Source: UBA4717 sp045580165
Lineage (GTDB): Bacteria > Bacillota > Clostridia > Oscillospirales > CAG-272
Assembly (NCBI GenBank): GCA_045580165.1
Contig: JAZNNG010000019.1
Location: 77,011-141,010, forward strand
Direction of reading: 5' to 3'
DNA: 64,000 nt
Under the pieces are notes generated by a model. The model had not been told where the DNA came from, did not search any database, and was given only the letters and a program-made list of their open reading frames with translations. Within the stretch, counting starts at the first letter, position 1; every line of letters starts with the position of its first letter. The position numbers and the translations under genes were made by a program. Positions 8,595-18,091 of the stretch are shown here, piece after piece.

Positions 8595-9053
8595 TCAATA
8601 CCTTGTTTTCATGGTCCTCTCGATGTCGCGGTCTGCCTGCTTCTTTGCGGCGGCATCACGCTTATCGTAGAGCTTTTTACCTCTGCAAAGTCCTATCTCC
8701 ATCTTGAGTCTTGAGCCCTTGAAGTACACAGAAAGCGGCACTATGGTAAATCCCTTTTGCGTTATCTGTCCGAGGAGCTTATTTATCTCCTTTTTATGCA
8801 TCAAGAGCCTTTTTACTCTGTACGGATCTCTGTTAAATATATTGCCCTTTTCGTAAGGACTTACATGCACACCTACGGCGAATATCTCGCCCTCCTCTAT
8901 CATACAGTAGGAGTCCTTGAGATTTATTCCGCCCGAGCGTATACTTTTTACCTCAGTTCCGAAGAGCTCGATACCGGCCTCAAGCTTTTCATCGACAAAA
9001 TAATCGTGGTATGCTTTTTTATTCTGAGCGATAATTTTTACGCCTTCTGCCAT
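8595..9053 (-). CDS. smpB: SsrA-binding protein SmpB
   Basis: tmRNA partner of 152 residues that fits tmRNA into the ribosomal A site; full length for the family. Visible signatures are IIAQNKKAYHDYFVDEKLEAGI at the start, GTEVKSIRSGGINLKDSY (about 32-49), and the basic C-terminal tail (KKLYDKRDAAAKKQADRDIERTMK), which enters the mRNA channel. The gene directly precedes ssrA on the same strand, a common arrangement. GGAGGGAAAG lies just before the ATG. Confidence 0.97.
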   Translation of the reverse strand: MAEGVKIIAQNKKAYHDYFVDEKLEAGIELFGTEVKSIRSGGINLKDSYCMIEEGEIFAVGVHVSPYEKGNIFNRDPYRVKRLLMHKKEINKLLGQITQKGFTIVPLSVYFKGSRLKMEIGLCRGKKLYDKRDAAAKKQADRDIERTMKTRY

Positions 9054-9085
9054 ATCTTTCCCTCCGTAATTATTCGGTACGTATC

Positions 9086-9113
9086 ATTATACACGGTTTG
9101 TGCGAAATTTCAA
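9086..9113 (-). promoter_or_regulatory. Promoter of smpB (and possibly ssrA)
   Basis: Minus-strand -35 TTGAAA (complement of 9108-9113) and -10 TATAAT (complement of 9086-9091), 16-bp spacer, about 30 bp upstream of the smpB start. Confidence 0.65.
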
Positions 9114-9145
9114 TAGTATTTTGTCGATTGTAATCAATTTGTAAT

Positions 9146-10465
9146 CTATATAAAGAATCCCGAAACAGCGCCCTTGTGAACCTTCAGTCTGACTTTTACA
9201 AGTTTACCCTGCACCTTTTCGTATTCATCCTCGTCACAATGTATCGCCACCTCGACAAAGCCTGCGGTATGTCCAAGTGCCACACCGTCCTTATAGTTTT
9301 CGGGTATGACCGTGACGGTCTCGCCGTCAAGTTCGGACAAGATCTCCTCTGCTCTCTCTGCAACTACAGAGTAAAGCTTATTCACCCTCGCGGACGCTAC
9401 CTTTGACGGCACCTGAGAATCCATTTGGGCGGCGGGCGTTCCCTCGCGTTTCGAGTATGCGAACACGTGCGCAGACAAAAATCCCGCTTTTTTTACAAGC
9501 TCGCAGGTTTCTTCAAAATCGGCATCCGTTTCACCCGGGAAGCCACAGATGATATCGGTCGTGAACATTACACCCGGTATTTTTGACCGTATGTTTTCCA
9601 TATATTCAAGAAGCATTTTTGTATTATACTTACGCTTCATTGCGGCAAGTATCTTATCGCACCCGCTTTGGAGTGAAATATGAAAATGAGGAGTCAGCTT
9701 TTTGAGCTTTGATATACGTTCAACGAAATCCGGCTTCATAAGCGAAGGGTCAAGCGAGCCAAGTCGTATTCTTTCGATACCGTCTATCTTATCCGCTTCT
9801 TCAAGCAGGTCGGCAAGCGTATATCCGTTTTTGAAATCACGTCCGTAAGCAGCGGTTTCAATTCCCGTGAGCACTACCTCCAAAAAGCCTTTTGCCGCAA
9901 GATTTCTGAGCTCCGCAAGGACGTCCTCGGGAGCCTTTGAGCATACCGGGCCTCTTGCGCTCGGTATTATGCAGTAGGTACAGTTCGAGTCGCAACCGTC
10001 CTGTATTTTGATATATGCGCGTGTTCTCTCCTCGGTTCCGCCTCCAAAGCGTCCTTCAAGCAGCATTTTTTCAAAGCCGATTTCACTAAGTGGCGCAACC
10101 CGCATTTTTACGGTTTCAGTCTCGTACGAAAGCTTCTCTACCGCTTCGACCGCTCCGAGTTTGGTACGCGTACCGATTATAAAATCGACACCCTCGATCT
10201 CGGCGATTTTTTTTGCGTTTACCTGCGCGTAGCATCCCATAACGATGATCTTAGCATCGGGATTCTGCTTGATAAGACGTCTTATCATCTGACGTGATTT
10301 TCTGTCAGCTTCAGACGTTACGGTGCAAGTGTTTATTATATAGAAGTCGCATTTACTATCGGTATCGGATATATTATAGCCCCTGCGAGCAAGCTCCTCG
10401 GCTACTGCCGCGCTTTCATACTGATTGACCTTACAACCGAGTGTAAGTATTCCTACGTTTTTCAA
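9146..10465 (-). CDS. mtaB: tRNA (N6-threonylcarbamoyladenosine 37-C2) methylthiotransferase MtaB
   Basis: Radical SAM enzyme that adds a methylthio group to t6A37 of tRNAs decoding ANN codons. Order: UPF0004 domain beginning GILTLGCKVNQYES (the KVNQYE form is typical of MtaB, not MiaB), with Cys ligands there and in NTCTVT and MGCYAQ; radical SAM core with CDSNCTYC near 155-165; C-terminal TRAM domain. Start: a TTG at 10465 is preferred because CGGAG lies 8 bp upstream and it gives MKNVGIL; longer in-frame starts have no such site. The product is then 439 residues, usual for the family. Divergent from lepA. Confidence 0.9.
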   Translation of the reverse strand: MKNVGILTLGCKVNQYESAAVAEELARRGYNISDTDSKCDFYIINTCTVTSEADRKSRQMIRRLIKQNPDAKIIVMGCYAQVNAKKIAEIEGVDFIIGTRTKLGAVEAVEKLSYETETVKMRVAPLSEIGFEKMLLEGRFGGGTEERTRAYIKIQDGCDSNCTYCIIPSARGPVCSKAPEDVLAELRNLAAKGFLEVVLTGIETAAYGRDFKNGYTLADLLEEADKIDGIERIRLGSLDPSLMKPDFVERISKLKKLTPHFHISLQSGCDKILAAMKRKYNTKMLLEYMENIRSKIPGVMFTTDIICGFPGETDADFEETCELVKKAGFLSAHVFAYSKREGTPAAQMDSQVPSKVASARVNKLYSVVAERAEEILSELDGETVTVIPENYKDGVALGHTAGFVEVAIHCDEDEYEKVQGKLVKVRLKVHKGAVSGFFI

Positions 10466-10536
10466 ATTATCAACTCCGTTCCACATAATTTTATCATATA
10501 ACCACTTTTGTGTAAAGAGTTTTTTGAAACAAATGA

Positions 10537-10566
10537 TTGACAACACAGTGTTAAATCTATTATAAT
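10537..10566 (+). promoter_or_regulatory. Promoter of lepA-hemW
   Basis: TTGACA (10537-10542) and TATAAT (10561-10566), both perfect matches to consensus, spacer 18 bp. The lepA start is 31 bp downstream. Confidence 0.8.
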
Positions 10567-10597
10567 ATAGTGTAATATTATATTTTCGGAGAAAAAG

Positions 10598-12418
10598 ATG
10601 TCAAACAGCGACAGACTTAACAAAATACGCAATTTTTCCATAATAGCCCATATTGACCACGGTAAAAGCACTCTTGCTGACCGTATACTTGAGCACACGC
10701 AGACGGTATCAAAGCGCGAGATGGAAGAACAGCTTCTTGACAATATGGACCTTGAGCGTGAGCGCGGAATAACCATAAAAGCGCGCGCGGTAAGACTTAA
10801 ATATACCGCAAGCGACGGGGTCGACTACACGTTCAACCTCATCGACACTCCCGGTCACGTTGACTTCAACTACGAGGTGTCACGTTCACTCAACGCGTGC
10901 GAGGGAGCGATACTCATTGTCGACAGTACTCAGGGTGTTGAGGCGCAGACACTTGCAAACGCATATCTCGCGGTCGACAACGACCTTGAGATACTCCCCG
11001 TTATTAACAAGATCGACCTTCCGAGCGCAGACGTTGATCGTGTGAGAAACGAGATCGAGGACATTATCGGTATACCTGCCGAGGACTGTCCTGCGGTTTC
11101 CGCTAAGGTTGGTCTTAATATTGATCAGGTGCTTGAGCGCATAGTTACGGATATACCTGCACCGACAGGCAACGAGAGCAAGCCTCTCAAGGCTTTGATC
11201 TTCGACTCCTATTACGACAGTTATCTCGGAGTTGTCGTTAACGTTCGTATAATGGACGGCAAGGTAAAGCCCGGTGACAAAATTAAGCTTATGAGCACGG
11301 GCGCTGAGTTCGACGTTGTTGAGGTCGGACATATGGAGCCCTTCGGGCTTAAAAAATCAAGCGGTCTTTATGCAGGTGAGGTTGGATACCTCACGGCAAG
11401 CATCAAAAACGTAAGCGACACTCGCGTTGGCGATACCGTCACACTTGCAGAAGATCCCGCAGAGGAAGCCCTTCCCGGCTTTAAGCGCGCTCTGCCAATG
11501 GTTTACGCAGGTATCTATCCTGCCGACGGTGCAAAGTACGGTGACCTCCGCGACGCACTCGAAAAGCTCGAGCTTAACGATGCGGCTCTCGTATTCGAGC
11601 CCGAGACATCAACTGCTCTCGGTTTCGGTTTCCGTTGCGGTTTCCTCGGACTTCTTCACATGGAGATAATCGAGGAAAGACTTGAGAGAGAGTTCAATCT
11701 GGACCTCATCACTACCGCACCGAGCGTTATATACAAAATCAAAAAGACAAACGGTGAGGAGGTCAGAATAGACAACCCCTCAAACTTCCCGACGAGTGAT
11801 GAGATTGACACCGCCTTTGAGCCTATGGTAAAGGCAAAGATCCTTACACCTCCCTCTTATATCGGAAGTATTATGGAGCTTTGTCAGGAAAGACGCGGAA
11901 TTTACGTTGACACAAAGTATCTCGATACAGAGCGCGCCGAGCTTCACTACAAGCTCCCTCTCAACGAGATAGTTTACGACTTCTTTGACGCACTTAAGAG
12001 CAAGACCAAGGGCTATGCCTCGCTTGACTACGAGATCAGCGACTATGAGCCCTCAAAGCTTGTCAAGCTCGATATTCTCTTGAACGGTGAGGTCGTAGAC
12101 GCGCTATCGTTTATCGTTCACGATGAAAAGGCTTATGCCCGCGCGAGAAAGATAGTTGAAAAGCTTAAGGAAAATATTCCGAGACAGCTTTTTGAGATCC
12201 CCGTACAGGCGGCTATCGGAAGCAAGGTAATTGCTCGCGAAACCGTTAAGGCTATGCGCAAGGACGTTCTTGCGAAGTGCTACGGCGGTGACATAACGAG
12301 AAAGAAGAAGCTGCTTGAAAAGCAGAAGGAAGGTAAGCGCAAAATGCGCCAGCTCGGAAGCGTACAGGTGTCTCCCGAGGCGTTTATGGCTGTGCTTAAG
12401 CTTGACGATGAAGGTTAA
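10598..12418 (+). CDS. lepA: Elongation factor 4 (LepA)
   Basis: Translational GTPase of 606 residues, full length, which acts on ribosomes during initiation or back-translocation. G1 is AHIDHGKST (about 17-25), the switch II region is DTPGHVDF (about 82-89), and G4 is NKID. Residues FRCGFLGLLHMEI and the unique C-terminal domain (VQAAIGSKVIARETVKAMRKDVLAKCYGGDITRKKKLL) separate LepA from EF-G. Start: ATG with CGGAGA 6 bp upstream. The last 11 bases overlap the hemW start, so the two are translationally coupled. Confidence 0.97.
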   Translation: MSNSDRLNKIRNFSIIAHIDHGKSTLADRILEHTQTVSKREMEEQLLDNMDLERERGITIKARAVRLKYTASDGVDYTFNLIDTPGHVDFNYEVSRSLNACEGAILIVDSTQGVEAQTLANAYLAVDNDLEILPVINKIDLPSADVDRVRNEIEDIIGIPAEDCPAVSAKVGLNIDQVLERIVTDIPAPTGNESKPLKALIFDSYYDSYLGVVVNVRIMDGKVKPGDKIKLMSTGAEFDVVEVGHMEPFGLKKSSGLYAGEVGYLTASIKNVSDTRVGDTVTLAEDPAEEALPGFKRALPMVYAGIYPADGAKYGDLRDALEKLELNDAALVFEPETSTALGFGFRCGFLGLLHMEIIEERLEREFNLDLITTAPSVIYKIKKTNGEEVRIDNPSNFPTSDEIDTAFEPMVKAKILTPPSYIGSIMELCQERRGIYVDTKYLDTERAELHYKLPLNEIVYDFFDALKSKTKGYASLDYEISDYEPSKLVKLDILLNGEVVDALSFIVHDEKAYARARKIVEKLKENIPRQLFEIPVQAAIGSKVIARETVKAMRKDVLAKCYGGDITRKKKLLEKQKEGKRKMRQLGSVQVSPEAFMAVLKLDDEG

Positions 12419-13550
12419 TACTAAAAAAGCGGGACTGTATATACACGTCCCGTTTTGTTCTAAAAAATGTAATTACTGCGATTTTTACTCATTCGCAGCT
12501 GACGACTCATTGAAAGAGAAATACGTAAATGCAGTTATAAAGCATGCGGAAAGAATCGCAAATAAACACAGATATACTGTTTTTGACACCGTTTTTATCG
12601 GCGGCGGAACGCCGACCGCCCTCGGTAACGAGATGTTGTGCAGACTTATTGACGGAATCGAAGCTCATCTTTGTATTGAAGGGGGAGCTGAATTTACGGT
12701 TGAAACCAATCCGGGGCTTTGTGACACATCCGATTTCAGATTGCTTCATTCGCTCGGAGTTAACCGTATAAGCGTTGGTCTGCAATCGTCAAACGAGGAG
12801 GAGCTGAAGCTTCTAGGACGTATTCACACAACGGACGATTATCTTCGTACGCTCGATACGGTCAGACGCGCCGGGATAGACAACGTCAACACGGATATAA
12901 TGTTCTCTCTTCCCTCTCAGACACCAAGCATCCTTGCAAAAACGCTTGAGTTCGTATGTAAGCAAGAACCGACTCATATATCCGCATACTCACTAAAAAT
13001 TGAGGACGGAACGCCGTTTGCAAAAATGCGTGATAGCTTTGAGCTTCCCGACGAAGATACAGATGCTGATATGTACCTGCAGATTTGCGAAGCTCTTGCG
13101 TCAAACGGCTATAATCATTACGAAATAAGCAATTTTGCCAAGAACGGCTATGAATGCCGTCATAATCTCAAATATTGGAAGGTAGAGGACTATCTCGGCC
13201 TTGGTCCTGCGGCACATTCTTGTGTTGACTCTGTTCGTTATGCGTATAACCGTGACATAAGCGGATACGTCGGCGTTTTTTGCGAAAACGGTGACACAGA
13301 TTCGATTCTATCCGAGCTTACAGAAATTTCAGAGTATGAAAAATTACGAGAAAAGATCATGCTCGGACTGCGCTTGTCCGAAGGAATCAGCAAAGAGTCG
13401 CTTTTTGCCGTGACGTCGCCCGTAACCACGAAAAAAAATATCCGCACTCTCACAGAATGCGGATATTTAATAAGCACTTCAAACGGTTTTGCTCTCACGG
13501 AGCGCGGAATGTACGTAAGCAACTCCATAATTAATCTGTTTTTAGGCTGA
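12408..13550 (+). CDS. hemW: HemW-type radical SAM heme chaperone (HemN-like)
   Basis: Radical SAM protein of 380 residues. YIHVPFCSKKCNYCDFYS near the N terminus carries the CxxxCxxC cluster motif, with FIGGGTPTAL and GVNRISVGLQSS following in HemN-family order. Members without the N-terminal Cys/extension of true HemN act as heme-transfer factors (HemW) rather than coproporphyrinogen dehydrogenases, and this sequence has that shorter form. The start ATG (12408) lies inside the end of lepA in another frame; lepA-hemW linkage is common in Firmicutes. Its TGA stop abuts the convergent comF stop. Confidence 0.9.
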   Translation: MKVNTKKAGLYIHVPFCSKKCNYCDFYSFAADDSLKEKYVNAVIKHAERIANKHRYTVFDTVFIGGGTPTALGNEMLCRLIDGIEAHLCIEGGAEFTVETNPGLCDTSDFRLLHSLGVNRISVGLQSSNEEELKLLGRIHTTDDYLRTLDTVRRAGIDNVNTDIMFSLPSQTPSILAKTLEFVCKQEPTHISAYSLKIEDGTPFAKMRDSFELPDEDTDADMYLQICEALASNGYNHYEISNFAKNGYECRHNLKYWKVEDYLGLGPAAHSCVDSVRYAYNRDISGYVGVFCENGDTDSILSELTEISEYEKLREKIMLGLRLSEGISKESLFAVTSPVTTKKNIRTLTECGYLISTSNGFALTERGMYVSNSIINLFLG

Positions 13551-14336
13551 TCATTTAAGTCTTAACAGATGCTCGGAATTCATAGTCAAAGAGAAAATAA
13601 ACACCTGCTTTGCGCCTGCAGCATACAAAAGCTTTGCCGCCGTAGTTACGCTTGAGCCCGTGGTTACCACGTCATCAAGCAAAATAACACGGCGGTTTTT
13701 GATTTTTCTTGCCGCACTTTCGGTGAGCTTTATGCCATTTTCAATATTCTTTGCCCTATCTGAGGCAGAAAGACGCTTCTGCTCCTTTACTCCATGCCTT
13801 TGTTTGAATCCGTCAATAAAACCTATTCCAATCTTATCTGCCAGTGTTTTAGCGACGGTTTTCATATTATCGGCACCGTCGCGAACAACATTCTTTCTAT
13901 TACGTGGGATACGAATAACAATATCACTTTTATATATGCGTGTATTGAGCACCTCGTATACAAGGCGGTAGAGCTCTTCTGCAGTAAAATCGGTAAGTCT
14001 TGTGTATTCGTGGCGCTTAAGCTGTATGACGATAACCTTCTGTACCTCGTAGTCGGGGTCTGCGGTATTTGAGTGGTAATCGCAAAGAGATGCAATAGCA
14101 GAGCCTCTTTCCTCGGGTATACCGTCTAAAACTATCGGAATGACAGGCGCGCCACCGAGCCTTTCTCTGAGGGAAAGCTTCGCGGTATTCCATTTGCTTT
14201 TACATATTGGGCAAAGCTTTTCGTCGGTACCGATCTCAAGCACCTCGTCGCAGGCTAAGCATATCGGCGGATAAAAGATCTCAGGGATGCGCTTTATAAA
14301 GCGTCTGATTTCAATTTTCGTTTTATTATTCATCAT
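13551..14336 (-). CDS. comF: ComF family phosphoribosyltransferase-like protein
   Basis: Protein of 261 residues related to ComFC/GntX. An N-terminal zinc finger, CLACDEVL then CPIC (about 23-42), precedes a phosphoribosyltransferase fold with the PRPP-loop VILLDDVVTTGSSVTTAAKLL (about 217-237). Family members take part in handling incoming single-stranded DNA during transformation; the reaction, if any, is not established. It lies 6 bp downstream of recD2 on the same strand, so a DNA-processing link is plausible. GGGGAC precedes the tandem ATG-ATG start. Confidence 0.88.
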   Translation of the reverse strand: MMNNKTKIEIRRFIKRIPEIFYPPICLACDEVLEIGTDEKLCPICKSKWNTAKLSLRERLGGAPVIPIVLDGIPEERGSAIASLCDYHSNTADPDYEVQKVIVIQLKRHEYTRLTDFTAEELYRLVYEVLNTRIYKSDIVIRIPRNRKNVVRDGADNMKTVAKTLADKIGIGFIDGFKQRHGVKEQKRLSASDRAKNIENGIKLTESAARKIKNRRVILLDDVVTTGSSVTTAAKLLYAAGAKQVFIFSLTMNSEHLLRLK

Positions 14337-14342
14337 TGTCCC

Positions 14343-16559
14343 CTAAATTTCGCACAATATCTGCGAAAGTCCGGTGTAACGCTTTACCTGTCGATTGTTT
14401 TTTACCATCTCGTCAACCGTCGACTGCGAGCCTACGAGAATTACTATTCTCTGTGCTCTCGTCACCGCCGTATAGAGCATATTTCTTGTAAGCAGCATTG
14501 GCGCAGCTCTGCAAAGCGGGATAATGACTATCGGGTATTCACTTCCTTGACTCTTATGGACTGTAATGGCAAACGAGTGTTCAAGATCGTCAAGCATTGA
14601 AAACTCATACTCGGCTTTTCTACCGTCAAAGCTGATAAGCATTTTTTCCGACGAAGTATCGATTTCTTCAATAACGCCTATATCTCCGTTGAATATACCC
14701 TGACCGTATGAATCCTCCTTTTCCCACTCAATGTCGTAATTGTTTTTTATCTGCATTACCTTATCGCCCTCACGGAATATTACTCCGTGGGCTTTTTTCT
14801 CTTTTTTTGCTTCAGAATGGGGATTTAGCTTTTCCTGAAGTATCACGTTAAGGCTTTCGGTGCCTGCCATTCCGTTTCGCGTGGGTGAAATCACCTGAAT
14901 TCCGCGTGCAAGCTTCTCACCGTAAGTTTTGGGCAAACGCGTAGCACATAGCTCTGCTACGGTTTGTGATATCTGGGAATCATTCTTTCTCTCAAGCATA
15001 AAAAAGTCTTTATCTCTGACCGAAAGCTCGGGAAAATTACCGCCATTTATTGCGTGAGCATTCGTGACGATGAGGCTTTCCTTTGCCTGTCTGAATATTT
15101 CCGTCAAGCATACCGTGCAAAATCTTCCGCTTGATATTACGTCTCCGAGCACGTTTCCTGCGCCCACAGACGGCAGCTGACTCGAGTCACCGATAAGTAA
15201 CAGTCTTGCGCCCTGTCTGATTGCCTTTAATAAGGATTCAAACAGATTTATCGCAAGCATAGATGCCTCATCGATGATTATGACCTCGTATTCAAGGGTA
15301 TCGTTCTCATTTCTTCTAAAAAACGGTTCGCCGTTTTCCTTAAAATCGATTTCAAGGAGTCTGTGAATGGTTTTTGCTTCACGCGAAGTTGAGTCAGACA
15401 TTCTCTTTGCGGCTCTTCCCGTTGGCGCTGCAAGAGCTACTCTCTGCCCGAGATTTCCGAATATACTTATCAGCGCTTTGATTACCGTGGTCTTACCCGT
15501 TCCGGGTCCGCCCGTCAGTACCATAACGCCGTGCTCAAGAGCAGACTCTATTGCTGCTCGCTGAAGACTTGCATAGGATATTCCGTTTTCGACCTCAACT
15601 CGGTCAATAAGCAGTTTTTTATCGTGGAGAGAGAATCCCGCGCACGATCTGTCAAGCATATAAAGCTTTTCTGCTGAGTATCTTTCCGACTCGTAATATC
15701 TGTCAAGATAAATACACTTATCTTCCGCAATATTGCTTCTGACAAGCTTTTGTTCGGAAACAAGAGCATCGATAGACTGAATCACCTTCATCTCGGGCAC
15801 TCCGAGTAAGAGTGAAGCTTCCTTAATAAGCTTGTCCTCGGGAAGATAGGTGTGACCGTTTCGCTCGGCGTTCGTGCCAAGCACATATCTGATGCCGCTT
15901 TTTATTCTGAACACTGAGTCACGTTCTATCCCGAGTATTTCTGCAAAGGCATCACATTTTTCAAAGCCTATTCCGCTTATTTCCTCACACAGAGCGTAAG
16001 GGTTTTCACGTATCACTTCAACCGATCTGACATTATAACGCTTGAATATCTTGAGCGCAACGGTTGCGCTTATCTCACCCTTTCCGAGAAGCATAATATC
16101 CCTGACACCAAACTGCTCCTTAAAGCTTTTTGATATCTCCATAGCCTTTTTTGTGGTTATTCCGGGAAATTCCGCAAGCCACTCGGGGTGATTTTCTATT
16201 ACCTCAAAGGCTTCTCCGCCGTATCTGCCGACTATCTTCTGCGCCGTTTTGGGACCTATTCCCTTAACGGTACCGCTTGATAAGTATCTGAGTATATCAG
16301 TACCCTCTCTCGGCAGACATCTGTCAAAATACTCCACCTCAAACTGTTTGCCGTATGATGAGTGACTTCCCCAACGGCCTGCAAGCATAACGGTATCACC
16401 TGCGCTGACATACGGCATTATTCCGACCGCAGTATAAAGGTCGCCCTTTTCGTCAAAGAGGTCGATAACGGTGTATCCGTTTTCGGCATTTTGAAATATT
16501 ATATTCTCTACCGTCCCCGTTATCTCATCAAGGGGCTTTTTTTCGTCACTGATTACCAT
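14343..16559 (-). CDS. recD2: RecD2-type ATP-dependent DNA helicase
   Basis: SF1B 5'-3' helicase of 738 residues, the RecD form found in bacteria without RecBC. An N-terminal OB-like domain and tandem helix-hairpin-helix region (GIGPKTAQKIVGRYG and FPGITTKKAMEI, about 100-140) precede the motor. Walker A is TGGPGTGKTT near 350, Walker B IIDEASML near 430, then GDSSQLPSVGAG, and the UvrD_C_2 motif TVHKSQGSEYP near 665, with LYTAVTRAQ after it. AddAB lies elsewhere in the window, matching the usual RecD2/AddAB pairing of genomes. It overlaps the upstream small gene by one base (TAATG) and is followed by comF. Confidence 0.95.
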   Translation of the reverse strand: MVISDEKKPLDEITGTVENIIFQNAENGYTVIDLFDEKGDLYTAVGIMPYVSAGDTVMLAGRWGSHSSYGKQFEVEYFDRCLPREGTDILRYLSSGTVKGIGPKTAQKIVGRYGGEAFEVIENHPEWLAEFPGITTKKAMEISKSFKEQFGVRDIMLLGKGEISATVALKIFKRYNVRSVEVIRENPYALCEEISGIGFEKCDAFAEILGIERDSVFRIKSGIRYVLGTNAERNGHTYLPEDKLIKEASLLLGVPEMKVIQSIDALVSEQKLVRSNIAEDKCIYLDRYYESERYSAEKLYMLDRSCAGFSLHDKKLLIDRVEVENGISYASLQRAAIESALEHGVMVLTGGPGTGKTTVIKALISIFGNLGQRVALAAPTGRAAKRMSDSTSREAKTIHRLLEIDFKENGEPFFRRNENDTLEYEVIIIDEASMLAINLFESLLKAIRQGARLLLIGDSSQLPSVGAGNVLGDVISSGRFCTVCLTEIFRQAKESLIVTNAHAINGGNFPELSVRDKDFFMLERKNDSQISQTVAELCATRLPKTYGEKLARGIQVISPTRNGMAGTESLNVILQEKLNPHSEAKKEKKAHGVIFREGDKVMQIKNNYDIEWEKEDSYGQGIFNGDIGVIEEIDTSSEKMLISFDGRKAEYEFSMLDDLEHSFAITVHKSQGSEYPIVIIPLCRAAPMLLTRNMLYTAVTRAQRIVILVGSQSTVDEMVKNNRQVKRYTGLSQILCEI

Positions 16560-16810
16560 TATTCTTCCTTGTTTTCTATTATGTATATATCCTTGTCGGG
16601 AGTCATATCACGGGCGATCTGCTTCGCGCACATCACCTTAAGCTTTATGTCTTCATCCGAATCATCGCTCTCAAGCGCCACGGCAACAGTTATGCTTCTT
16701 CGTATCTTTCTTTCGTAAACCACCATAAACAAAAGGGTTTTTACTGACGCATAAATACCGTAAACTATAAAAATTGCCGCGATAATCTCAATAACGGTAC
16801 TGAAAAACAT
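16559..16810 (-). CDS. Small single-pass membrane protein, unknown function
   Basis: 83 residues, no recognised family. A single hydrophobic helix (TVIEIIAAIFIVYGIYASVKTLLFMVV, residues 5-31) is followed by a short basic stretch (YERKIRR) and an acidic cytoplasmic-looking tail of about 45 residues. GGAGG lies 6 bp before the ATG, and the stop overlaps the recD2 start, so the two are cotranscribed. The first codons form one arm of a long-range inverted repeat whose other arm lies 3 bp from the metK stop. The good ribosome site and tight coupling argue that it is real. Confidence 0.65.
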   Translation of the reverse strand: MFFSTVIEIIAAIFIVYGIYASVKTLLFMVVYERKIRRSITVAVALESDDSDEDIKLKVMCAKQIARDMTPDKDIYIIENKEE

Positions 16811-16883
16811 AAAACCTCCAAGCCGTCCGCAGACGTATAAAACATTTAGTCTTATTTCAGTTTATGTAAGCAGTACCGTTATT
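16790..16883. repeat. Long-range 13-bp inverted repeat between metK and the next gene
   Basis: AATAACGGTACTG (16790-16802) and CAGTACCGTTATT (16871-16883) are perfect complements separated by 68 bp. On the minus-strand transcript one arm follows the metK stop and the other covers codons 3-7 of the small membrane protein, leaving its ribosome site in the loop. There is no T run, so it is not a standard terminator. Confidence 0.7.
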
Positions 16884-16885
16884 GG

Positions 16886-18061
16886 TTAAAGTAATTTAGA
16901 AAGCTCGTCTGCGAGATCGGTCTTTTCCCAAAGAACACCAAGGTCTTCTCTGCCCATGTGACCGTATGCCGCAAGCTTCTTGTAGATAGGACGTCTGAGG
17001 TCAAATTTATCAATAATTGCTGCAGGTCTGAGGTCTACGAGTCTGTTTACTGCCTCGGAAATGGTTTCTTCGGGTATCTTATTCGTTCCAAAGGTGTCAA
17101 CAAGCACCGAAACCGGCTTTGCAACGCCTATTGCGTATGCTATCTGCACCTCGCACTTATCTGCAAGTCCAGCCGCAACAATATTCTTCGCAACGTATCT
17201 CGCCGCGTAGGATGCGCTTCTGTCAACCTTGGTCGGGTCCTTACCCGAGAAGGCACCGCCGCCGTGGCGCGAGTATCCGCCGTAAGTATCGACGATTATC
17301 TTTCTGCCTGTAAGTCCGCTATCACCGTTAGGTCCGCCTATAACGAATCTTCCCGTAGGATTTACGAATATCTTTGTGTCAGTATCGATAAGGTTTGCAG
17401 GTATTATGGGCTTAATTACGTTTTCGATTATATCTTTTCTGATGGTTTCAAGCGATACAGCTTCATCATGCTGGGAGGACACGACTATCGTATCTACTCT
17501 CACGGGCTTATCGTTTTCGTATTCAACGGTAACCTGTGTTTTACCGTCGGGGCGGAGATAGCTGAGCTTTCCGCATTTTCTGACGTCGGTAAGCCTCTTA
17601 GCAAGCTTGTGAGAAAGAGATATCGGAAGCGGCATAAGCTCCTCGGTTTCATTGCAGGCATAGCCGAACATAAGGCCCTGGTCGCCGGCACCGATATCGT
17701 AGCCGTCGCTCATTTCGCCCTCTTTAGCCTCGAGCGCCTTATCAACGCCGAGAGCGATATCGGGCGACTGCGCGTGAATAGAGTTAAGCACCGCGCAGGT
17801 GTCGCAATCAAAGCCGTACTTTGCTCTGTCATATCCTATCTCGCGTACGGTTTCACGTACTATCTTCTGATAGTCTACCTTTGCCGTAGTCGTTATTTCA
17901 CCGAGTATCATTATGATACCCGTTGTAGTACAGGTCTCGCACGCTACTCGCGACATGGGATCTTCCGCCAGTATTGCGTCAAGTATTGCATCCGACACGT
18001 TATCACAAATTTTGTCGGGATGTCCTTCCGCTACGCATTCAGATGTAAAAAACTTCTTCAT
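16886..18061 (-). CDS. metK: S-adenosylmethionine synthetase
   Basis: Makes SAM from methionine and ATP; 391 residues, full length. Signatures: FTSECVAEGHPDKICDN at the start (ATP-binding His and Asp), GAGDQGLMFGYA (about 116-127), and the P-loop-like GGGAFSGKDPTKVDRS (about 256-271). ATG at 18061 is chosen because AAAGGAAAT precedes it and it gives the canonical MKKFFTSE start; the longer reading runs back into the riboswitch. Expression is controlled by the SAM-I riboswitch upstream, closing the feedback loop on its own product. Confidence 0.98.
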   Translation of the reverse strand: MKKFFTSECVAEGHPDKICDNVSDAILDAILAEDPMSRVACETCTTTGIIMILGEITTTAKVDYQKIVRETVREIGYDRAKYGFDCDTCAVLNSIHAQSPDIALGVDKALEAKEGEMSDGYDIGAGDQGLMFGYACNETEELMPLPISLSHKLAKRLTDVRKCGKLSYLRPDGKTQVTVEYENDKPVRVDTIVVSSQHDEAVSLETIRKDIIENVIKPIIPANLIDTDTKIFVNPTGRFVIGGPNGDSGLTGRKIIVDTYGGYSRHGGGAFSGKDPTKVDRSASYAARYVAKNIVAAGLADKCEVQIAYAIGVAKPVSVLVDTFGTNKIPEETISEAVNRLVDLRPAAIIDKFDLRRPIYKKLAAYGHMGREDLGVLWEKTDLADELSKLL

Positions 18062-18091
18062 TTTATTTCCTTTCCATCCATCAAGTCCTAT

